A DNA stretch of 11,149 nucleotides from an uncultured Campylobacter sp. (lineage in GTDB: Bacteria; Campylobacterota; Campylobacteria; Campylobacterales; Campylobacteraceae). The translations under genes were made by a program, and so were the position numbers. Positions 1 to 5,234 of this stretch are shown in pieces. Where the stretch lies: assembly GCF_938018145.1 (NCBI RefSeq), contig NZ_CALIII010000187.1:1-11149 (forward strand). The letters run 5' to 3'. How positions within the stretch are numbered: the first letter of the stretch is position 1; the number at the start of each line of letters is the position of its first letter. The notes under the pieces are model-generated. The model did not search any database, was not told the origin of the DNA, and saw only the letters and a list, made by a program, of their open reading frames with translations.

Positions 1-52
<52 letters not shown>

Positions 53-73
53 AATCGTCGAAAAGATTTTGGA

Positions 74-79
74 ATTATA
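74..79 (-). promoter_or_regulatory. Extended -10 promoter for tRNA-Ala
   Basis: On the minus strand the sequence reads TGATATAAT, a perfect extended -10 (TGnTATAAT), 21 bp upstream of the tRNA-Ala 5' end at 52. This is the right distance for a start site a few bases before the tRNA. No clear -35 is seen, which is usual for sigma-70 promoters in Campylobacter. The rest of the 53-169 interval is AT-rich and without genes. Confidence 0.6.
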
Positions 80-144
80 TCATTTTTATCTTACGAAATT
101 TTGAAATTTGATGAAATAAAATAAAATTTTAAGCAAAAATCAGC

Positions 145-150
145 TAAAAT
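145..150 (+). promoter_or_regulatory. Possible -10 element for the tRNA-Gly/Leu/Cys cluster
   Basis: TAAAAT lies 19 bp upstream of the tRNA-Gly 5' end at 170, in the AT-rich gap between the divergent tRNA genes. It is the best-placed -10-like hexamer for the rightward cluster. It has no TG extension and no clear -35, so the call rests mainly on position. Confidence 0.35.
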
Positions 151-169
151 CTCATTTTTCAAACAAAAT

Positions 170-244
170 GCGGGAATAGCTCAGGGGTAGAGCACAACCT
201 TGCCAAGGTTGGGGTCGCGAGTTCGAATCTCGTTTCCCGCTCCA
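170..244 (+). tRNA. tRNA-Gly(GCC)
   Basis: A full cloverleaf can be drawn. The acceptor stem is GCGGGAA / TTCCCGC, the D-arm contains GCTCAGGGGTAGAGC, and the anticodon arm is CAACC / TTGCCAA / GGTTG with GCC at 202-204. The T-arm is CGAGTTCGAATCTCG. The gene encodes discriminator T followed by CCA (242-244). It is the first of three same-strand tRNAs spaced 25 and 10 bp apart, so they are probably co-transcribed. Confidence 0.97.
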
Positions 245-269
245 TCGGTTTTAAATTTAGGGAATTTTT

Positions 270-356
270 GCCCGGGTGGCGGAATGGTAGACGCAAGGGA
301 CTTAAAATCCCTCGGTATTTTTTACCGTACCGGTTCAAGTCCGGTTTCGGGCACCA
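270..356 (+). tRNA. tRNA-Leu(UAA)
   Basis: This is a class II tRNA with a long variable arm. The acceptor stem is GCCCGGG / TTCGGGC (one G-T pair), the anticodon arm is AGGGA / CTTAAAA / TCCCT with TAA at 303-305, and the variable arm is CGGTATTTTTTACCG. The T-arm contains GGTTCAAGTCC, and the 3' end is A plus an encoded CCA. At 87 nt it has the normal length for tRNA-Leu. Confidence 0.97.
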
Positions 357-366
357 TTGACTTTTA

Positions 367-440
367 GGCGACATAGCCAAGTGGTAAGGCATGAGCCTGC
401 AAAGCTTTGATCCCCGGTTCGAATCCGGGTGTCGCCTCCA
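367..440 (+). tRNA. tRNA-Cys(GCA)
   Basis: The acceptor stem is GGCGACA / TGTCGCC with discriminator T and encoded CCA. The anticodon loop CTGCAAA places GCA at 399-401. The anticodon stem TGAGC / GCTTT has a T-T mismatch at its top, so it is slightly weak. The T-arm is CCCGGTTCGAATCCGGG. It lies 10 bp after tRNA-Leu and 19 bp before a small lipoprotein gene that has no evident promoter of its own. Confidence 0.96.
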
Positions 441-459
441 AAAATTATAAGGAGAGAAA

Positions 460-615
460 ATGCGTTATTTACTAGTGCTATTATCTGCTGCTTTGTTTAT
501 GGTTGGCTGTTCAAATACTTGGCGCGGAGCCAAAGAAGACACTAATAATGCCGTTGAATGGTCAAAGGAAAAAGTCAACAAAGGCGCTTCCTACGTTAAG
601 GAAAAAACCGAATAA
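460..615 (+). CDS. Entericidin-like small lipoprotein
   Basis: This is a 51-residue protein. Residues 1-16 form a hydrophobic signal peptide ending in Met-Val-Gly before Cys17, a lipobox (signal peptidase II cleavage with lipid on Cys17). The mature part begins CSNTWRGAKEDTNNAVEW, which resembles the entericidin family (Cys-Asn-Thr, then Gly, then a Lys/Gly-Glu/Lys-Asp step). The rest is a short, charged, probably amphipathic helix rich in Lys and Glu. The start is fixed by AAGGAG at 449-454, five bases before the ATG. In enterobacteria entericidins form a small toxin/antidote lipoprotein pair; no partner gene is seen here, so the role is unknown. The gene sits between tRNA-Cys and tRNA-Ser and is probably transcribed with the upstream tRNAs. 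The lipoprotein call is firm; the family name is likely but rests on a short motif. Confidence 0.8.
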   Translation: MRYLLVLLSAALFMVGCSNTWRGAKEDTNNAVEWSKEKVNKGASYVKEKTE

Positions 616-622
616 ATTTGGC

Positions 623-628
623 TATAAT
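623..628 (+). promoter_or_regulatory. -10 element for tRNA-Ser
   Basis: A perfect TATAAT lies 17 bp before the tRNA-Ser 5' end at 646 and just after the stop codon of the lipoprotein gene. It is preceded by TTTGGC, near the TTTGn pattern seen before -10 boxes in Campylobacter. It lets tRNA-Ser be transcribed independently of the upstream tRNA/lipoprotein unit. Confidence 0.6.
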
Positions 629-645
629 TAGCCAAAATATTTTTG

Positions 646-735
646 CGGGAGATGGCTGAGCGGTCGAAAGCGGCGGTCTTGAAAACCGTTGAGGTGTGAA
701 AGCCTCCTGGGGTTCGAATCCCTATCTCCCGGCCA
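646..735 (+). tRNA. tRNA-Ser(UGA)
   Basis: This is a class II tRNA. The acceptor stem is CGGGAGA / TCTCCCG, with discriminator G and CCA at 733-735. The D-region is TGGCTGAGCGGTCGAAAGC, the anticodon arm is GCGGT / CTTGAAA / ACCGT with TGA at 680-682, and the long variable arm pairs GAGG with CCTC. The T-arm contains GGGTTCGAATCCC. tRNA-Ser genes are frequent integration sites for tyrosine recombinases, and a decayed integrase lies about 150 bp downstream. Confidence 0.97.
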
Positions 736-891
736 CGACTATACTATAAATTCATATTTAAATCCCTGTTTTATCGGTATTTTAAGCTACTCAAAAAGTG
801 TAAAAGCTCGTCTCAAAATTTAGACAAAGTCACTTTGTTGCAAAAATTTGCCGTTTTGTTATAGAAACCGGATTTATCTTGGGGCCTCTTT
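736..891. other. AT-rich spacer downstream of tRNA-Ser
   Basis: No gene is visible. It contains a perfect 6-bp inverted repeat with a 3-nt loop at 824-838 (ACAAAG TCA CTTTGT), followed at once by a second small palindrome at 840-851 (GCAAA AA TTTGC). Neither is followed by a T-run, so an intrinsic terminator is not supported. No second copy of the tRNA-Ser 3' end (a possible attachment site) was found here. Confidence 0.5.
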
Positions 892-1370
892 ATGACTTCC
901 AAGCCAATAACAAAAATCAAAAATAGACCAAACTATTACTACTTTGATACAGCTATAAACGATAGCAAGAAAACTACCGTTAAATATTGTTTGTTTACGG
1001 AATGTTTATACGAAGCCAAGTCGCTTGCTTTGAAGATTAAAAATGCGGTAAATTTAACAGCTCAAAACTACGTAAATAAAAATAAAGTAATAATCTATAA
1101 TTGATTCTTCATTAAGAAGCCAAATTATAAAAAAGGAAATGGTGCTAAATATCTAAATGCCTCTGAATATACACGCCTTATTGAAGCTATTATGAGAAAT
1201 TTTTATTGTATCAACTTTTTTGGGTAGCAAGCAAATTTGTGTGCAGCCTAGCAAATCAGGCGACCATAATATCTGGAGATTAGCCACTTTAAAGCCTCAA
1301 AAAGACCATAAAATTAACTCAATCAATCTCACATGAAGCATTTATGATTAATGGGCGTCAAAAAGCATGA
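892..1370 (+). pseudogene. Decayed tyrosine recombinase (integrase) remnant
   Basis: The first piece (892-1104, 70 residues) resembles the N-terminal domain of phage-type integrases: an aromatic strand NYYYF, then a basic strand ending in YCLFTE, then YEAKSLALKIKNAV, the typical eAk-lA helix. After a TGA at 1102-1104 the same frame continues to a TAG at 1225-1227 and encodes AKYLNASEYTRLIEAI, like the YLT-eE-rLleAi entry to the catalytic domain. A frame switch then gives IWRLATLKPQKDHKINSINL (frame 2, about 1271-1330), like the W-i-a-TK-x-x-H-x-I-P-L segment, and a last switch gives HEAFMING at 1332 onwards. The arginine-box segment and the C-terminal HxxR...Y part are not recognisable. The SAM-like core-binding domain also seems to be missing, so there is internal deletion as well as two stops and two frameshifts. 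The assignment comes from motif reading only. Confidence 0.6.
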
Positions 1371-2412
1371 TGTTTATACTTAAACATAAACCAATATTAC
1401 TATCAAGCCTGCAAGAATTTTCAACTACATATAAATTGCAGTATTTGGGTAGCTTTGCGAGCTTAAATTTGATCGCAAGAAAGCAAAAGCCAAATACCCC
1501 TAGCTGCTTGCCCGCAAACAGCCCCAGTATGACGCCTAGCGACACGGGGTGGAAAATCTGCTCCAGTCCGATGCCTTTTAGCGAGATGCCAGCGTTTACG
1601 AAGGCAAATACCGGCAGCACGAAAAATGCGACGTAACCGTGCAGGTCGTGCTCGATCTGTTTTAGCATGGAGCCCTCGCCGTCCTTTGCCTTAAGCGGTA
1701 TGAAAAATGCCGCCACGACGCCAGCTAGCGTCGCATGCACGCCTGATTTTAGCACGCTCACCCAAAGGATAATGCCCAAAATCACGTAGCAGGCTTTTTT
1801 ATTTACGCCGGCTAAATTTAAAGCCAAAAGCCCTAAAGTAGCCGCTCCAGCAACCATAAACGACATAGCCGAGAGATGTCCGCTGTAAAATATCGCCATT
1901 ATCAAAATAGCGCAAACGTCGTCGATGATAGATAGCGTCACGAGGAAAATTTTAAGACTCGCCGGCACTCTTTTGCCAAGGATCATGATAAGCCCCAGCG
2001 CAAACGCCGTATCCGTCGCAGTCGGGATCGCCCAGCCTTTTAGCGCGAAAGCATCGGCATGGTTAAACGCGTAAAAAACGAGCGCGGGCATGACGATACG
2101 GCCGGCCGCACCCACGATAGGCAGCACGATCTGAGCGGGATTTCGCATCTCGCCCTCGACTATCTCGCGCTTTAGCTCAAGCCCCAAAAGAAAGAAAAAA
2201 ACCGCCATGAGCCCGTCATTTACCCACAAAATAAGCGGCTTTTGCAGGCTAAATTCGCCAAAAACCACGCCCATATTTATGCGTAAAAAAGAGTTGTAAA
2301 ATCCGCTCAAAAAACCGTTTTGAAATATCATCGCAAAAATCGCGGCAAGGATGAGCAAGATGCCCGAACTAGCCTCGTTTTGGACGAAATTTTTAAAAGA
2401 AATATGTTTCAA
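1348..2412 (-). CDS. nhaA: Na+/H+ antiporter NhaA with abnormal, truncated C-terminus
   Basis: This 354-residue inner-membrane protein would exchange cytoplasmic Na+ for H+. Family marks are clear: GLELKREIVEGEMR (77-90), IPTATDTAFALG (129-140, including the essential Asp134), the Asp164-Asp165 ion-binding pair in SIIDDVCA, GVHATLAG (224-231) and Lys302 in AGKQLG (E. coli Lys300). Up to LAKLP (318-322) it follows NhaA closely. The family then continues with two more helices containing a GIGFTMSLFI-type motif and about 380-390 residues in total. Here 32 unrelated-looking, AT-rich-coded residues follow to a stop, so helices XI and XII are lost or badly degraded and activity is doubtful. The start is TTG at 2412, after AAGG, and gives the MKH N-terminus typical of the family. 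The break at about 1446 coincides with the edge of the integrase-bearing AT-rich segment. Confidence 0.85.
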   Translation of the reverse strand: MKHISFKNFVQNEASSGILLILAAIFAMIFQNGFLSGFYNSFLRINMGVVFGEFSLQKPLILWVNDGLMAVFFFLLGLELKREIVEGEMRNPAQIVLPIVGAAGRIVMPALVFYAFNHADAFALKGWAIPTATDTAFALGLIMILGKRVPASLKIFLVTLSIIDDVCAILIMAIFYSGHLSAMSFMVAGAATLGLLALNLAGVNKKACYVILGIILWVSVLKSGVHATLAGVVAAFFIPLKAKDGEGSMLKQIEHDLHGYVAFFVLPVFAFVNAGISLKGIGLEQIFHPVSLGVILGLFAGKQLGVFGFCFLAIKFKLAKLPKYCNLYVVENSCRLDSNIGLCLSINIMLFDAH

Positions 2413-2451
2413 ATTTTAGCCTTAGGATAAAAATAGCGATAAATTCCGGCG

Positions 2452-2460
2452 ATTTTAACA
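2452..2460 (-). promoter_or_regulatory. Possible extended -10 promoter for nhaA
   Basis: The minus strand reads TGTTAAAAT, matching TGnTAAAAT, about 40 bp before the TTG start of nhaA and downstream of the nikR terminator. The location between a terminator and the next gene makes a promoter expected here. The match itself is moderate and no -35 is apparent. Confidence 0.4.
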
Positions 2461-2482
2461 TCAAAGGACTAAATGCGCGATA

Positions 2483-2534
2483 AAAAAGAGATTTTTGCGG
2501 GCAAATTTGATAGAGCTTATCAGACTTGCCCGCA
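2483..2534 (-). terminator. Strong intrinsic terminator after nikR
   Basis: Arms TGCGGGCAA / TTGCCCGCA (2496-2504 and 2526-2534) form a perfect 9-bp GC-rich stem. Inside it a second short pairing TGATA / TATCA (2508-2512 and 2518-2522) can stack. On the minus strand the stem is followed by AAAATCTCTTTTTTA, a U-rich tract. It lies 10 bp past the nikR stop and separates nikR from nhaA transcription. On the plus strand only TTTT follows the stem, so the main direction is leftward. Confidence 0.75.
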
Positions 2535-2543
2535 TTTTAAGCG

Positions 2544-2957
2544 CTATGAGCGCGGGATGGCGGCCTTGGTGAGTTTTGCAAATTTAACCCCTTTTAGTCC
2601 GCCCATTTTTTCCGAAAATTTCTCGATAGACCCTGCTTTACCGCGCAGTATCAGAGTCTCTAGGCAGTTATCGTGATCCACGTGGACGTGAGTCGTGCAG
2701 GCGATATGCAGGTTCGCCTTGTGCTCGATGTCCATCATTTTCACGACGAGGTCGTTTTGGTGATGTAGATAAATGAGCGTCAAAACGCCGATAAGATCCT
2801 CATCCGCGTCCTTCCAGCTGTCATTTACTATTTTTTCCCTAATCAAATCGCGAGTAAATTCGCTTCTTGAAGCATAGCCCTGAGCGCCTATCTTGCTATC
2901 TAGCTCGTCGAGGAGTTGTTTTGGCAACGAGACGCTAAATCTTATGATGTTTTCCAC
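2544..2957 (-). CDS. nikR: Nickel-responsive regulator NikR
   Basis: This 137-residue transcription factor has an N-terminal ribbon-helix-helix DNA-binding domain (about 1-47: [17 protein letters not shown], then [15 protein letters not shown]) and a C-terminal ACT-like tetramerisation and nickel-binding domain. The high-affinity Ni ligands known from E. coli (His76, His87, His89, Cys95) are all present, shifted by three: His79, His90, His92 and Cys98, within [13 protein letters not shown]. Length is normal for the family. The start is GTG at 2957, chosen because AAGGAGG (2963-2969) lies five bases upstream and the ME-N-I-I-RFS start fits the family. It follows hypF by 51 bp and has its own candidate promoter. 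The setting next to a NiFe-hydrogenase operon suggests control of nickel uptake and/or of the hyd genes themselves; targets cannot be read from the sequence. Confidence 0.96.
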   Translation of the reverse strand: MENIIRFSVSLPKQLLDELDSKIGAQGYASRSEFTRDLIREKIVNDSWKDADEDLIGVLTLIYLHHQNDLVVKMMDIEHKANLHIACTTHVHVDHDNCLETLILRGKAGSIEKFSEKMGGLKGVKFAKLTKAAIPRS

Positions 2958-2962
2958 TATCG

Positions 2963-2969
2963 CCTCCTT
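2963..2969 (-). promoter_or_regulatory. Ribosome binding site deciding the GTG start of nikR
   Basis: The minus strand reads AAGGAGG, a near-perfect Shine-Dalgarno sequence, five bases before GTG at 2957. It fixes a non-ATG start for nikR. Confidence 0.8.
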
Positions 2970-2985
2970 AAAGAAATTATTAGTT

Positions 2986-2991
2986 ATTATA
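2986..2991 (-). promoter_or_regulatory. -10 element for nikR
   Basis: The minus strand carries a perfect TATAAT preceded by TGATG, 28 bp upstream of the nikR GTG and inside the hypF-nikR gap. A start site about 7 bp downstream would give a leader of roughly 20 nt. It suggests nikR can be expressed apart from the hydrogenase operon. A 14-bp all-AT palindrome, TTAATTTAAATTAA (3004-3017), lies in its -35 region across the hypF stop codon and is a weak candidate operator. Confidence 0.5.
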
Positions 2992-3008
2992 CATCAGAAA
3001 ACTTTAAT

Positions 3009-5234
3009 TTAAATTAATGTAAGCGCGATCTGACCGATAGCTACCGAGGAGTCGTTTGACGAAAAGTTCTTATTTATGTAATACTTCTTACCTTTTTGCT
3101 TAAGAATTAAAATTACATTTTCAAGCAGGGCTTTATTTTGAAATACTCCGCCTGCGAGCAAGACGTCGTTAGGCTGCGCGCAAGCTACGTCTGCTACGAG
3201 CTTTGCCAGCCCTTTTATAAAGCCCGTTGCAGCCGTTTTAGCGTCATCTTTTAAAGCTCTTTTAAAGGCCTCTTTAAAGCAAATTTTGTCACTCCTGATC
3301 TCAAACTCGTAGCAGACGTCTAAATTTGCGTCGTAGAGCGCTTCTAAGCTCATTCCCGCCTCGCCCTCGTAGCTGATGCTATCAAGTCCGAGGATCACCG
3401 CCGCAAACGCGTCAAATATGCGTCCAAGCGAGCTGGTTTTAACGCAGTTTATTTGCTTTTCGTGCAGGATTTTTAGATTTTTTAGCTTTGCTGGCTCAAA
3501 TTTAGCCAAAAACGCCTCCGCCTCGCTCTCTAAATCATATTTTAAAATCGCGCCATAAGCTATCTGCCGGATATTTTTCACGCTAGCTTCGCCGCCGATC
3601 AGCAAAATTTCGTCAAATTTGCAAACCCGCTCGTACTCTTTGCCGCGCACTTTCAGGATCTCTCCGCCCCAGATACTCCCGTCCGCGCCGTATCCCGTAC
3701 CGTCAAAGCAAAAGCCCAGATACTCGCGCTTTGCGTCCAGATCGTTTTCTAAAATCACCGAAAGCAAATGTGCATGATGGTGCTGGATTTGTGTGATTTT
3801 TGAGCCGAAATTTGCGGCATATTCGCGCGCCCATTTTAGGTTTAAAAAATGCGGGTGCAAATCGGCTACGATCTCGTCGAATTTTAGCTCGTAAATCTCG
3901 CTAAAAAGATTGATTAGCGCGCAAAACCGCTCATAGGTAGCGACGTTTTTTAGATCGCCGATATATGGGCTTATCATCAGCTCGCCGTCCTTAAAGATCG
4001 CAAACTGATTTTTTAGCTCCGCTCCGACGGCCAAAACGGTCTTTTCGCTCTTAAATTTCGTGCGGATAAATTTGGGATGCACGCCGCGGCTCGTGCGGAT
4101 AAAGATAGGCTCGCCGCCCGCTACAAACGCGATACTATCGTCGCTTGGCGAGTGTATCTCGCGGTCGTTATCTAGGTAAAAATCTATTACGCTGCCCAGC
4201 TTTTCTCGCAGGTCATTTTCGCCATATATGATGGGCTCGCCGGAGACATTGGCCGAGGTAGCGATAACGTCGCCCTCTAGGTACTCAAAAAGCAAAAGAT
4301 GAACGCCCGTGTAGGGCAAAAATATACCGATTTTATTAAGCCCCGGCGCTAAATTTGACGGAACCGGCGCATCAGACAAGCTTTGCAAAACGACGATCGG
4401 TTTTAAATTTGAGCTTAAAAGCCGCTCTTCTTCGGGCGAAATTCGAGCGTATTTTTTAACACGCGCGAGGTCTTTACACATCACGGCAAATGGCTTTTTA
4501 GGCCGCTTTTTGCGCTCTCTTAAAAGCCCCACCGTATCATCCTTTAAACGGCACATCAGATGAAATCCGCCAAGCCCCTTTACGGCTAAAATTTTGCCCT
4601 CGTTTATGAGACGCGCTGCCTGCTTTGCGCTTTCGTTATCCCGCGCCAAAACCCGCCCGAATTTATCTTTTAGAGCAAGCCTGGGCCCGCAGTTTGGGCA
4701 TGAGACGGGCTGGGCGTGATAGCGGCGATTTAGCGGATTTTTGTATTCGCCGCCGCAAAATTCGCACATCTTAAACGCGTTCATCGTCGTGTTTGCGCGG
4801 TCGTAAGGCAGAGACTTGATAATTGAAAACCTCGGGCCGCAGTTGGTGCAGTTGATAAAAGGATAATGATACCTCGGGTCTGCAGGGTCGTAAAACTCGC
4901 GCTCGCAGTCTGCGCAGAGGGCAAAATCAGGCAAGATTGGCGCGTATTTTTTAGCTGATTTTGAGGCGACTATCTGAAAGTCGTCAAATTTGACGCTAGG
5001 TAGCTCTGTTTTTCGCATCTCGTCAATGCGAGCGAGACTAGGCAGCTCCTCGTGTAGCGCTTTTTCAAATTTTTCTATCTGCTCCCGTGGGCCGCAAAGC
5101 GTTAGCTTTACGCCCTCGTCGTCGTTGTAAATTTCGCCTGCAAGACCGAATTTAAGGGCTAGATTATAAACGAAAGGGCGAAAACCCACACCTTGAACCA
5201 GGCCTGAAATTTCATATTTAAAACATCTCTTCAA
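3009..5234 (-). CDS. hypF: Carbamoyltransferase HypF (hydrogenase maturation)
   Basis: This 741-residue cytoplasmic enzyme converts carbamoyl phosphate and ATP to carbamoyl-adenylate and transfers the carbamoyl group to the C-terminal Cys of HypE, the source of the cyanide ligands of the NiFe site. Domains in order: acylphosphatase (about 1-90, VQGVGFRPFVY with Arg19); two zinc fingers C107-x2-C110-x18-C129-x2-C132 and C157-x2-C160-x18-C179-x2-C182; a YrdC-like domain (about 200-385, KRPKKPFAVM and SANVSGEP); and a Kae1-like domain (about 398-741) with the metal site HHHAH at 485-489, FDGTGYGADGSIWGGE at 510-525 and LLAGGVFQNKALLENV near 692-707. Length is normal. The best start is TTG at 5234, giving the family-like MKRCFKYEISGLVQGVGFRP; it overlaps the end of hydE by 17 bp and lacks a clear Shine-Dalgarno, so translation is probably coupled. 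It is the last gene of the hyd operon; hypA-E are not in the window. Confidence 0.96.
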   Translation of the reverse strand: MKRCFKYEISGLVQGVGFRPFVYNLALKFGLAGEIYNDDEGVKLTLCGPREQIEKFEKALHEELPSLARIDEMRKTELPSVKFDDFQIVASKSAKKYAPILPDFALCADCEREFYDPADPRYHYPFINCTNCGPRFSIIKSLPYDRANTTMNAFKMCEFCGGEYKNPLNRRYHAQPVSCPNCGPRLALKDKFGRVLARDNESAKQAARLINEGKILAVKGLGGFHLMCRLKDDTVGLLRERKKRPKKPFAVMCKDLARVKKYARISPEEERLLSSNLKPIVVLQSLSDAPVPSNLAPGLNKIGIFLPYTGVHLLLFEYLEGDVIATSANVSGEPIIYGENDLREKLGSVIDFYLDNDREIHSPSDDSIAFVAGGEPIFIRTSRGVHPKFIRTKFKSEKTVLAVGAELKNQFAIFKDGELMISPYIGDLKNVATYERFCALINLFSEIYELKFDEIVADLHPHFLNLKWAREYAANFGSKITQIQHHHAHLLSVILENDLDAKREYLGFCFDGTGYGADGSIWGGEILKVRGKEYERVCKFDEILLIGGEASVKNIRQIAYGAILKYDLESEAEAFLAKFEPAKLKNLKILHEKQINCVKTSSLGRIFDAFAAVILGLDSISYEGEAGMSLEALYDANLDVCYEFEIRSDKICFKEAFKRALKDDAKTAATGFIKGLAKLVADVACAQPNDVLLAGGVFQNKALLENVILILKQKGKKYYINKNFSSNDSSVAIGQIALTLI

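Noticed and set aside
159..392. Minus-strand open frame across the tRNA genes
   Set aside because: It is the antisense reading of tRNA-Gly and tRNA-Leu; the tRNA structures fully explain the sequence.
736..1450. Attachment-site duplicate of the tRNA-Ser 3' end
   Set aside because: I scanned for repeats of the T-arm/acceptor sequence (TTCGAATCCCTATCTCCCG) and found none; aaatccctgt near 768 is too short to count.
1367..1636. Plus-strand open frame of 89 residues at the nhaA 3' end
   Set aside because: Most of it is antisense to well-conserved NhaA coding sequence; its first part lies in the AT-rich scar and shows no integrase C-terminal HxxR or Tyr motif.
2473..2676. Plus-strand open frame of 67 residues
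   Set aside because: It overlaps the nikR 3' end antisense and contains the nikR terminator hairpin; no recognisable protein features.
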